From NCBI RefSeq assembly GCF_000003815.2, contig NC_049992.1, forward strand, positions 9,407,150 to 9,445,711: a DNA stretch of 38,562 nucleotides, in the 5' to 3' direction. The notes beneath the pieces were generated by a model that saw only the letters and a list, made by a program, of their open reading frames with translations, ran no database searches and had not been told where the DNA came from. Every line of letters begins with the position of its first letter. The first letter of the stretch is position 1. Shown piece by piece: positions 9,841-21,600 of this stretch. The stretch comes from Branchiostoma floridae (taxonomy: Eukaryota; Chordata; Leptocardii; Amphioxiformes; Branchiostomatidae). The position numbers and the translations under genes were made by a program.

Positions 9841-11374
9841 AGGTGGGTTTACACCTGCGTATATTTTCAAGTGCGCATATATTCCGCATGAAACTTTGTC
9901 AATACGCGGCCGAACGCCCAACATTTGGAATGTTTTTGGAATAAATTAAATTGTACGTCGAGCCGATCTGGCGTTTGAATCACGACTTCAGCGTTTTCAT
10001 TTCGCATGAGGTGCGTATGATTGCAACTGAAATGCGCAACAGATTTTTCTGTACTGCGAATAGCTGCGCATGGGGTACGTATGTTGGGCGTATTCTGGAC
10101 GCACACAACGTCTACCGTCCGCATGCCTGACGCACCTGGTGCTAACTGCATTCCATACGCATTTCAGCTGTGTCAGAGGAACAGTTTCTGGTACATATAC
10201 TTTTGTTTGCGAGCATTGCCAATAGAGTATTTTTGTTAGAGGAACACTTTGTACTACGTATGCTTTTGTTTACAGGCAGTGCAAGTTGAACATTGAAAAG
10301 TAAACAGTGAAGAGGTTTTTTTATTTATTTACAGTGAAGCAGTGACACTGTACTTTTACAGTAATGTGGGCCATCATTTACCTTAAAAAATTATGTGCAC
10401 TGTTAAGATTGTGTTTGTTTTCACTTTATCCTTAATGATTTCCCCTATCATCTTAGTATTTCAACTACTATAAAAATCACACTCATAAACACCACATAAC
10501 GTATTCAAGATATTTACCAAACACGTAAATTAAACAATTATGAAACCTTACGCCCTCTTTCAAAGTTGTAATATGGCTCTATATTGCACATTTATATCAT
10601 GTGGTTCTACACACAAAAAAGTACTTTTATCAGCAAATAAAGTCAACCATCTGTTACACATAATGGCACGTGTCTCAGACAAATTGATCCAGTGCTTGAG
10701 CAGGTTCCTCTACATCTTCCCTTCCCTGCAGGCTTTGTTGGGACCAGTTACATTCATGGTGTCCTGCAAGTTGTGACCATCTCTACATGCCCCCGGTACA
10801 AATTCGTCGGTCCTGGCCTGGATCTGCCATCTTGATATGATTTTGTTTGTCTGGACTCAGATGCACCTTCGTATTTATTCCAAATCTGGAGTGTGCGTCG
10901 ATCACGCTATCAGTACGCGTAGTATGCGCAACCCGATCGCAGAACGCACGGTACTAAATCGTGATCTATGTTTGCATTCGTTATACGGTCGCTCATGGTG
11001 CGTTGTGTCTGCGCCGTAAGTGCGCTGTGTACTCGCAATACCGCGATATCCGCGTATTACTGCGTATAAAGCGCAAACAAGTAGCGTCTTCATAGCGCAA
11101 TCGACCGACGTGGGACCACTGTATTGCGCATCCATAACGTTTTGGCCACCAAACTGCGTACGAATGATAGTTTTGTGCATGTCCAAAACTATCAGGCGAA
11201 CTGGGCGTATATTTTCGTTTGCCTGCGCACGTGAAACTGTCTAAAAACGATTCAGATGCGTTTGAGGTGCGACTTGTGCGTGCGGCCGCGTATTGAAGAA
11301 ATTAGTCAAAATGTCGAAAAATGTCAAAACGGAACTCATGCGGCTAGAAAATATACGCAGGTGTAAACCCACCT
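9841..11374. mobile_element. Non-autonomous DNA transposon with perfect 28-bp TIRs
   Basis: The left end begins AGGTGGGTTTACACCTGCG at 9841-9859; the same 28 bp appear in reverse complement at 11347-11374. Both ends are flanked by TTA (9838-9840 and 11375-11377), a likely 3-bp target-site duplication, the kind PIF/Harbinger elements make. The subterminal 350-450 bp on each side are packed with TGCGTA/TACGCA-like words, while the middle (about 10200-10800) is AT-rich. I see no transposase. The 28 bp just left of the element (9810-9837) resemble a decayed TIR in the opposite direction. Confidence 0.75.
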
Positions 11375-11869
11375 TTAGACGGCGCGCTCGCCGCGCTCTC
11401 TCTGTGACATAGAATCTGACAGATCAGTCAACAAATTGTATAGAAATGAAACGAATTTTGTTACACTTTGTGTGTTTTGTTGTTCTCTCAGTCACACTTT
11501 TATGCTGTATGATATACCCAGTATGAAATCAAAGGTTACACATGTCCTATTCAGCAGGTCGCAGTGAGAGCGCATCGCGATCGCCGCAACATCACAAGCG
11601 CAAAAAACAGGTGCTTAATTTTGTCGGTATAAAGGGGCTTTGCTCCCAGTTTTTCACAGAGCTATGAGACTTTGTTTTGTATAATTGAAAAGTAGGTTGG
11701 TCGTTCGACACCTTACGCTGTACCACCCAAAAATTCTTCACACAAACCCTGGATGTTTTCTTTTCACCATTTGGACATCACTTGGCAGAAGGAGCCACCG
11801 AGCAGATTAACCTTTATAAAGGATCGAGTGAAACTCGAGTCTTTGGATTATTCGCCCAACAAAGACCCA
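11375..11869. other. Flanking DNA without recognisable gene
   Basis: A short GC-rich part near 11378-11400 and 11560-11600 (GCG words) is followed by a stretch similar to 1780-1880. No exon is supported. Confidence 0.5.
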
Positions 11870-11998
11870 TTTGAACCGTACACACGGCACATGATCTATC
11901 ATTGTTGTTGTATTTGAACCGTACACACGGCACATGATCTATCATTGTTGTTGTATTTGAACCGTACACACGGCACATGATCTATCATTGTTGTTGTC
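11870..11998. repeat. Tandem repeat, 43 bp x 3
   Basis: Three nearly identical copies start at 11870, 11913 and 11956. Each contains TTTGAACCGTACACACGG, CACATGATCTATC and ATTGTTGTTG. There are no spacers, so it is not a CRISPR-like array. It lies 300-450 bp upstream of the first exon at 12314. Confidence 0.95.
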
Positions 11999-12193
11999 CG
12001 CAATGTAGGATTTCCGGGGTGAAAAAATTGTACATAGATTATAAATATTACTTCGTCACGCTTTTCACTAACACGAAGTTTGCTTGGCCTGGCGAAGATA
12101 GTCATCCAAGTAGGATTAGCAATAGAGAAAAACAACATAAGTGTCCCTTTAAAAGGTCGCATTGTGTTTCAAAGAAATTCCATTTCTGCCTTT

Positions 12194-12199
12194 TATAAA
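12194..12199 (+). promoter_or_regulatory. TATA-like box of the large gene
   Basis: TATAAA lies 115 bp upstream of the first ATG (12314). The matching place in the duplicated segment near 2310 reads TTTTATGAATT, so the box is altered there. This is sequence similarity only. Confidence 0.35.
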
Positions 12200-12272
12200 T
12201 TGTAAATGAGATCGTTCCATATTCATCTAACTATAGTCAGGAGTGTTTAGCGTTTATTTCTTTAGTAATCTT

Positions 12273-12644
12273 CTGAGTGGTAAGGAAGGTGCGGAAGCTG
12301 TCCAGAGGATGGAATGATGGCAACGCTTCCTGGAGTGAAGCTTTGCTTGTTCATGCTTGTTTTCAACACTGTGCAAAACGGAGAGAGGAATCACGTGTTG
12401 GCTGGTAAGCATTACGTTGGTACTCTCCAACATGAGTTGGTGGGGAAAATTGTGACCAAGTGCGGTAGGGAGTGCGGACAGAAACGGGACATATGATGAA
12501 AAGGTCACAATCTATGCATGGACCTTGACTATGTAGTTACTTGGTTCCTTTTGTGGCTAGCAAACCATTCTTATCTACCAGCAAATGTCAACAGTGGAGA
12601 CGAACATGTTCCTTAAGCTATAGCCTATAATTAGTGACACGCCC
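12273..12644 (+). repeat. Proximal copy of the first-exon segment
   Basis: This is the counterpart of 8620-8990, covering the 5' UTR, exon 1 and about 240 bp of intron 1. Having nearly the same 370 bp twice, and in part a third time at 2390-2460, points to local duplication of a 5' end. Confidence 0.85.
12314..12404 (+). CDS. Exon 1: signal peptide
   Basis: Two ATGs (12314, 12317) start [17 protein letters not shown], a basic-hydrophobic signal sequence, with a likely cleavage near NTVQNG. The exon ends GCT G|GTAAGC in phase 1, which joins the PAN exon at 13083 as Glu-Thr-Cys-Gly. An ATG at 12309 is followed at once by a stop and is not used. Reading through the donor stays open to 12496 but gives no known domain. 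The same exon occurs at 8659 and, truncated, at 2422. Confidence 0.7.
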
Positions 12645-15600
12645 GTCATTGCTCTTTCCGTTTACTGGTTTATAAGAAGACATTGCTAGCTATAGCCATT
12701 CGCCTTACCATGTACACATCTGAATGGGTATTGACGGCAAAACGTACGAATATAATTCAGCCAGCTCACACTCGGCTAATTCTAGATAGTTGTGGCGGGA
12801 TCTTCAACATGCCTGAGGTGTGGCTGTCTTCGAACATGAGCCCCATTACGGTTGCATTCCTTGTGCAATTAGACAAACCATGTATTTTAATCCCCATCTG
12901 CCTTAAATTCACAAAAATGCAGTTACTTGGCCGCAAACTTTACTTAAGCCAATTTACAATTATCTTAAGTATACTTTAGACTTTGTAGATGTAGTAATAT
13001 ACCACATTCTTATATCACTTAGAACTACTTGATCATCTTGGCATGTACAAGCGTACAATAATATGTATTCATTCTATTTCAGAAACATGTGGGCTATCGT
13101 CTTTTCACCATTTCCCTCAGACACGTTGCCCGGGAAATACCGTGACCCTCCACAGCGACGTTACCCTCCAGTTCTGTGTGGAGGCTTGTTGTAAAGACCC
13201 GTCATGTCTGTCCTTTAACTACAACACCATGTCCAAGTGCAAGTTGAAGAATTACGTGTGCTCAGCCGAGGAGAAAGAGGTGTCATCAATTGGCAACATG
13301 TACGATCGGATTGTTGGGCCAGGTTGGTGCATTTATATAAATCTTTAGAATACAACACGGTGTATTCCTTATCACCCGAGGCATCAACCTGATCGTAGTT
13401 TGATCGTCTCCGACGTCGGAGGGTGATCCGACCCGCGGGAGGGCTTTGTGTCATGTCGACCCGAGAAAAGACATGTTTCGATGAAAGATATACTCTACGA
13501 GTTGAGAAAATTTGGTGTCCTCCAAAAAAAAATTATAACGACATCTGAATCAGGTATTCGAATTTTCCACAGCAACGCACTCGGCGCGCACGGAATACGT
13601 TCGAATTATTCGATGAAAGCCGGCGTGGTACAACTTCGAAGTCCGTGTGACAAATGTAACGTAAATACGGCCCGGGTATGATATTAACATAGAATATTAT
13701 TTATGTCATACCCACATGAGAAAACACATATTTCGATGCGAAATGCACAAGACGTTGAGAAAATATTGTGTCCTCGAACAAAAGATTGTAACAACAGCAA
13801 TTCTAACGTCCGAATCCGGTATTCGAAGTTTCAACCATGCCGTATTCGGCCCGTTCGAATTAGTTCGATTTACTCGAAGGAAGCCTGTGTGATACATCCG
13901 GCGGCCGGCAGATGTTGGGTGGGCTACTATAAGCGAGATTTAATCAGGCTTGAATTCAAAATGATCATTCATATCATCCACATACTTCTCTAATGGGACA
14001 GATGGCAATATCGCTCTTGGGAAGGCGGCATTCCAAACAAGCACCAACTGGGATGCAGACGGGCCTGCCAGCCGTGCAGTGGACGGAAACACAGATCCCG
14101 ACCTCACCAATGGAAAGTCCTGTACACACACGAATGGAGAGGATAATGCCAGCTGGTGGGTGGATCTGGGTCAAGCGTACATGGTTGACAGGTATGTATC
14201 TGTATCTGCATCTTTATCTGTACCTATATAGCCGGTATATTTGCCTTTCGGCGTAACACACCATGCAGCTTTACAGGCACTCGGAAGCGGCTTGTTTAAC
14301 GTTACGTACACTGAAAGGCCTGTCATACCCAACCTTTGCACACCTGCCAAATGTTAGGCATATAAGGCATTTATGTGCACTGAAGGAAGAGAAACAGCCT
14401 TCACTTACATCAGCAGGTGACACACAGCAGCTGAAGGGAGAGAATGTGATTGATATCGAAATCGATAGGCCAAGGAGCGATTCCTGACCGGAGAGGAACT
14501 TTTTGCCTTGCCGCGCCAGCGGCATGGCCTTGTGGCCACTATTTTCTTGGTTGGTTCCATGGTTCCATGGTTCCATGGTTCAAGCAATGTTAACCCAGCC
14601 CTTCCAAAGGCCCTTCCAAAGGCCCTTCCCAGTTCTCTTTCTCGAGGACAAACTTACGGCTTAGGCGACTAACAGTACATCCCCGTCAATCTTTATACCT
14701 CCCTTTTACGCATTTGATAACAGTTGTGGTCGGTACTGAAAGCCTCTTAACACCTGGTTACATCGAATGAATGAAGCGTTCGTATGGTAATATTTCAAAT
14801 CCATTGAAGTAAATATATAATCAAGTGAATTATCTCGCATAATAATTTGCATTACCTATTCATAAAGATGAAATAAATGCCTAATTAGACCAATGCATTG
14901 CATGTGAATATATAAGTAGGCAATGACGTCATCGAAACGTCTCAAGAACGTTTGACTAGGTATTTCAACGCTACCACGAAAACCCTCTGCCGTACGCTGT
15001 TTTCCCCAACGATCGCCCCGATTTGGCCGGGCGGCGGCGCCGCGCGATCCAAACGCGCCAAATTTTGGGCCGCGTGCCCCTCAGAAACGGAGGATATGTG
15101 ACTGAAGCGGCACAAATAGAACCTTTTTAGACGCTATGGATGAAGAATTTCAAGGTAAAATACTTGATACAATTTGTAGTGTTTGGGGGAGGGGGGCATG
15201 TTGAAGAAAATGTGCTTTTGAACAATTTTTTCTCAAGTCAATCCCAGCAATATAATTTCTATGCAGTGTTTCTTTATCCATGTTTTAGTCATGAAACTTA
15301 CATGTATGTAAAATGTTTCTTAGTAATTTTTTCTTATTAATTATTCTTAGTTTATTGCTTTCTTTAGCATATTTTACATATGGATCGATCATTGATTGGC
15401 CTGTTGTGTACTACTAGTATTTCTTTTCACTTGTTGAACTTGAGGCACCATGGTAACTTGAGGTACCTATGCCCAATTTTTAAGAAAATCTCAATTGTAT
15501 TTTCAATGTCATCGTTACTGTTGGTGTGAATCATCCCTTGCCTCGTTCCAAGACTAAAATACCATTTTGTATTTTTTTCACTTGTTGAACTTGAGGCACC

Positions 15601-18600
15601 GTGCCCCCTGATATGGGTCAGCCGGGTAACCTATGCCCAAATTTTTCAAAACACTAATGGCATTTTTGTTAACGTGAAAAATTTGTGCAACCAGATTGTG
15701 TATTCTTTGTCAGATTGTGCCAAGGGTTTTTCTGGTGTAGCAGAAATCATAAATATGTACTTACCTGCAATATTATACTCTTGTCTCTACTATCAGCCAG
15801 GTTCCTACCGACCGGGCGAGGTTGTCGCAGTTGGTACTGAGATTCAGTCGCAGAAGATGGCTCAGAAACAGTGACACTTACCTCCTTCCATCTTGTTGCA
15901 GGTATTTATCTACTTAATCAATGATAATAAGTTAATCTATTCCTTACCCCAACTTGCCTTTCTTTCTTTATTGAATTCTTCATTTCATTATTGGATCATT
16001 CTGAATCTTTCGTCACAAGAAAGAAAGAAGTCATAAGAAAGATGATGATGTAGATGAACATCAGACGTGGTACTGGAGTAGGTCGTCATCCCCTCAGATG
16101 GAAGAACATTATCACCATGATGGTAGACATGTTAATCATGAAACTCAGATAATTTTGTTTTTCAGGTGGAGTGTAGATTGCACCAAGTACCAGATGTAGC
16201 TGATATAAGACTGGAGAGCGGAGCGGAGATATTGAATGGTAGAGGTCAAACATAATGTTGACAAGTTGTGCAGCCAGTGCTATTAGCATTAAGTTTGTTA
16301 AAGAATACTGTTGCTACCAGTAACCACAGAAAATGATGAGTAAGCCTGTTGTTTTTGTAAAAAGTAGTTTACATTGCATTATACTATTTATAGTATTGCT
16401 TAAATAAGGAGAAGTTCATGTACCTGCAAGTACATCAAAGAAATCTGTGTCGATTGTATGTATCCTGAAGACTGAGCCTTTGACCTTGAAAAATGTTGAA
16501 CTTGTCCTAATAAATTTAGTGTTTACACAATGTCTACCTATTGATATTTTATCTCTTATTAGTACAAACATCTGTCTTCTATATTTTATTACAAATGTAT
16601 CTAAGTGTAAAGTTGTACTGTTGATACAGTGTAACATCATGGCTCAACATGAAAATAATGCGACATATTCACACACTTACCTTTCACCTTGACCAAGTTG
16701 ACCTTGTTATAAGGCAATTAATATTGCTGATATTCTATAGATGTGACATTGTTGGTAATATAAGATAACATAATGTTGTGTACATTGCAAAAGTATATGA
16801 AATATGATATTTAATCTTCTACAATGCGACTCAACTGGTGCAAAAAACACCATTGACTGTAACCCAAAATGTGAACTTTTAAACCCAAATTTACTTATTT
16901 CTTAAAGAATAAGGTAAGATGACAATTATTGTGTGCTGCATACATCGACCATGTGTAAAAGCATAATAAAATGCCATGAATGTTCAGAACTCAGTGGAGT
17001 GATTCTATGTAGTACATATTACGGGGAAATAAGATAAAACAAGCTTTGCAGCCTTTACTTACCTTTTCATCACCCCTCAAAAAAGGTATTTTTTTTATTT
17101 TCATCGTTTATCGCGCAGCCGGCCATATCTGAGGGTAGGTTTTGGCAACTTTGTGGAGCCATATTTCAGCAACCGTTCAAGCCATTCGCTTCATCTAAAA
17201 AGCATTTTACTCCTCTTGGTTAGCTCTTTCAGAAACAGTAAAAACAGTCATTGTATTGTGTTTTTGCCAAGGCACAGCATTTTGCCTTGCCGGGCTTGAA
17301 GTGCTGACCTACTTTTTCCTGACGATATCCCTAACACGCGGCAAGGCACAACTTTTTTAAAAAGATTTCTTGTTTTACTCCTCCTAGGTGTAAAATGGTT
17401 ACCTTACTTTGGTTTGGGGGGTGGAGGTGATGGTCATTACTTATCAATAACAATGAGGGAAAGTTGCAAAACGTCATTTCAATTGCAAGTTTGGAACTGT
17501 GCTTGGCAACTTTCATCACAGCGTGTAACAAACTGCGTACTTATTGTGATTACTTTTGTTTTAAATGTCTACAGAGTAGTAATCTACAACCGAATGGACT
17601 GGGGTCCGGAGCGACTCAACCCTTTCAACATCCACATCGGTGACTCCGACCAGGTCAGCGCGAACCCCATGTGTGGTGGTAATCATCAAATCGACGTCAC
17701 CAAGCCCTCCATGTCGGTCCCATGTCCGGGGATGCGGGGACGGTACCTGGGTGTTCGTCTTCCAGGGTCGAACCGGAAATTAAGCCTGTGCGAAGTCAAG
17801 ATTTTTCCAGGTAAGTGTTTACTAGCCTCTACAAGATTCCTTATCAAAGAATGTCGTCCATTAAAGAATTAATCTTTTTACGCTCCATACCGTTATGACA
17901 TCGGTAACACAAATTAGATTATGCTTTGAACTGAGTATTGTTACCAGGGAGATATTCTATAGGACATTCGTGTGTGCTAGATCCTGACAACAATGTAAAG
18001 CCTAACTGCGATTCCTGCATATCACTGATGATGAAAAATTGACGAGGATATACAAAACCAAGAACAATGCAAGCTCGTTGCCAGCAGGTTCACCATTGAT
18101 GAAAAGGATTAATGTTATGAATAAGAAGCTAATCTTACACGTGCGTGTAGTTTCGCTCTAGATCTTTTGTGAGAGGGAAAATGACTTTTCTCAGATCATG
18201 AATATAAAATGGTATTAAATTCCAACAGGTTTCTCAGCCATCACTACTTTGCTTTAACTTACATAACTAGGCAATGAAATTATGGGTTAGAATTTGATCA
18301 AGATAATTATATTTTTTTCTCATTTAGATGTAGATCATTCGATCAAGAACTTACGATAGATTTCTTCTTGTTTTACATCTTCAAGTGAATGAGTAGCTTC
18401 AATGATTATTTTACGTGCATGACGATCAAGCATAATGATTTCCCTGTAACGTAGACGACGTTGTATTTTCTTGATAATTTGCACGTAGTTTTCAAAGAGT
18501 GGTAACATTAATTTAAGTACTCTTTTTTCGAAGCACTTGGTCCATTTTGCGGGAAATGCTAGAATTTTATTTTGGCACAGCACGTATATTGGAATAAATC

Positions 18601-21600
18601 TTGCATACAAAATTAGCTCAGAGGGATTTATCATGCTGTGTATATTTCAGGTGAAACCCCAGGAGCCATGGCAGCGCTGACAACAACACAGTCTCCACCC
18701 ACGACCCTCTCGGTATCAACAGCGACAACGCCAGGTCAAAGTAAGTATGGACTGTTCTCGTTTCCACTCTTTACACATCCAGCAAAGGGCTTTTATCAAC
18801 ATTGATAAACGCTGCTTACATACGGTAAACCCCGACTGATGCATCCATGAAGTTTTACCTATCTGCATCACGGAGCTAAGTCTTGTTTTTTCCACATATA
18901 TGCCTCCCTACAAAAAAAATGAACAAGCTCGAGAGACGCAGTAAGACAGGTATCGTGATCGGGATGGTACGGTTGCGTTAGTAGGATGGTCTGGTCCTCC
19001 CTTTATAAATCGTAAACTTCAATTTAATATATTGATGTGAATTGACATGAATCAAAGTCATAACGCTCTGACTGTTTATGAATGGAATATTTTTAAATCT
19101 TAATGGGGATATCTACCGATTTTGCTGGTACAATGGTAGAGATTCCGATCATGAGTCTCTGTCGACAAATACATTCCAAAACCGATCTCTGCCGGTAGAA
19201 CCGTCGATTCCAAGAGATTGCAACTTCTATCCTGACATATATAACGCATTTTATATAAAGAGTTACTGTTGAGTTGCTGACATGTCATCGATTCTCAAAC
19301 ATCGATACAGAAACAGCTTATGGCTGTAGGCATGAATACCTGCAGCTGTCATGTGCGGAGGGAGAGACGCTCTGGGTCTTGGACGCCAACTTCGGCCGGA
19401 CGTCCACTACCCACCCCTGTTCTTCATGCAATAACTGCCCCACCGACTGCCGAGCAGCCAGCAGCCTATCAGTTGTGAGGAGTGCCTGCCAGGGCCAACG
19501 ACAGTGCAGCGTGCTAGCCCACCACAGCGTTTTCGGTGACCCCTGCTCCGGGATCAACAAGTACTTGGAGGCGTCATACCGATGTATCACAGGTATAGGT
19601 ACATCGAGAGTACAACACGGTGTATTCCGCATCACCCCATGGCTAAGGCCCTGACCGGACCGTGCGGGTTGATCCGAACCGCAGGAAGGCTGGGACTGAG
19701 GATGATGCGGAATACACCGTGTTGTATCATTTTTACGCCATACCCACCCAGAAAACACATAGCTTGCACTGTTTCAGAAAAAAAAGAAGTCTAGCCTAAC
19801 ATAAGTTAAGTCTGAAAACAACATTACATTGCTATATGACATAGGAATGTAAACTCAGATCCTATTGAGCATCAATTATTCTCCAAGCTCGTCTCCTACA
19901 GTTTGATCAATGGTGAAAGGGAATCAGATTGAGATAGAATTTGACTTATGTTAATCATGTGTGATATTTTTCTAATATCATAATTGATTACTCGCTTGCT
20001 CGATCAAAACAAAAACTTATGAAAGAAGGTGGGTAAGGGTTCGTGAATATCACTAAACATATATAAGTTATGGAACTCGGGATATCACTGAGAAAACTAT
20101 GATAGCCTTGAGAAACAATAGGTTGTTTCTAAAATACTCAGCTAACTTATTTTGACTCTTTTGCAAAGGTGCTGGGTGGCTGGAAAGATCCGCCGAATGG
20201 GTGATAACTGCCACAAAGACAAGCTATCCTAATAGCGGTGGTCCCGACAAAGTTCTTGACGGTGACTCAGAATCCCACTGGAACCCTGTTGTCAGTGACT
20301 CGTGGTTCATCACATTCGATCTTGGTGTGCCCCACACTCTTTCCAAGATCAGTCTTACGAACTTCGGAGACACGGCCCACGACATTTTAAATTTTAGGCT
20401 CCAGACATCCCTTGTTTCGAGTCCGTACGTTTGGAAAAACGTAATGAGGCCTGCGGAAACAAATGTGGCAGCAACCGCCAACCCTCAGGAGTTTGGAGAT
20501 CTCTCATTCACGGGTCGATTCTGGAGATTCAACGTGACGAAAACACATGGGGCATTGCAGCCCTGGCTACGCGAATTGAACTTCTTTGGAGCAAGGCTAG
20601 GTAGGTTTATATTTATAACATTATATATATATATATATAATGAGATGTACATTTTTAGAAACTTTTTTTATTACCGAAATGGACTGTATTGTAAAATTGA
20701 CCACGAGTTGTGACCTGACCGAAATTCCTGATAGGAAATGTGCCGATAACCCACCATATAATATGTATGTGTGTGTGTGTGTGTGTATGTGTGTGTGTGT
20801 ATGTGTGTGTGCGTGTGCGTGTCTTTGTGTGTGTATGTATACATAATACATTTATACACACAAACACACACAAGATATCAAAGAAACAGTCTATGAAAGC
20901 CTAGCCTGCAGCTGGATGCCACACTGTTTCTAGGTCTTACCCTGTGACTAGCTCCTCGGCTACAGGTCCAACATGCCGTCAAGGGAACTAACTCAGGGAG
21001 GCCTGTGGTAAAGTTTTGCCCTGAAGCCGAAGAGCTGGGCAGTGTAGGCCATAGAAACAGTCTGACATCCAACCTGATAAAAGTCACATACACCCGGCCT
21101 CAGGAGCAGACACGTGCGGACTGTCAACATTTCGCCACGTCCCAGAAACCGACTGTTTCGGAGCAGAAATAGCCATCCACTATGGTGTAACCCTCCAGTT
21201 CTGTGCAGACGCCTGCTGTGCAGCCTCCTCATGCCTGTCCTTTCAGTACAACTCCGGCTCCAGCTGCTACTTGAAAACAAAGCTCTGCTCTGGTGCTGAG
21301 AAAGTGTATACAGGAGGCGGTAACATGTATGATTGGTTTGTTGGACAAGGTTCGTGCAGATCCACATCCTTTTTTACCTGCAAATATCCTGACACAAGCT
21401 AAGGTTAAGGTATGGGCATGCCAGTACTAGTAGCCACGTCCTTTCGAGATTGTATTTTTTATTTTTCTATTTATTCGCAAATCCATGCCCGTAGCCTAAT
21501 TGCAAGGATATAGACAGTAAAAAGTAACAAGTGTGTATTCTACACAGCTATCTATATGCATGCTTCTACATCCTTTACTGAGGGGGTTGACTTCTTCTTT

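Noticed and set aside
11870-11998. CRISPR-like tandem array
   Set aside because: The 43-bp copies are directly adjacent, with no spacers, and the context is animal DNA.
20621-20873. Open frames on both strands with VCVCVC or THTHTH runs
   Set aside because: They are produced by the TG microsatellite.
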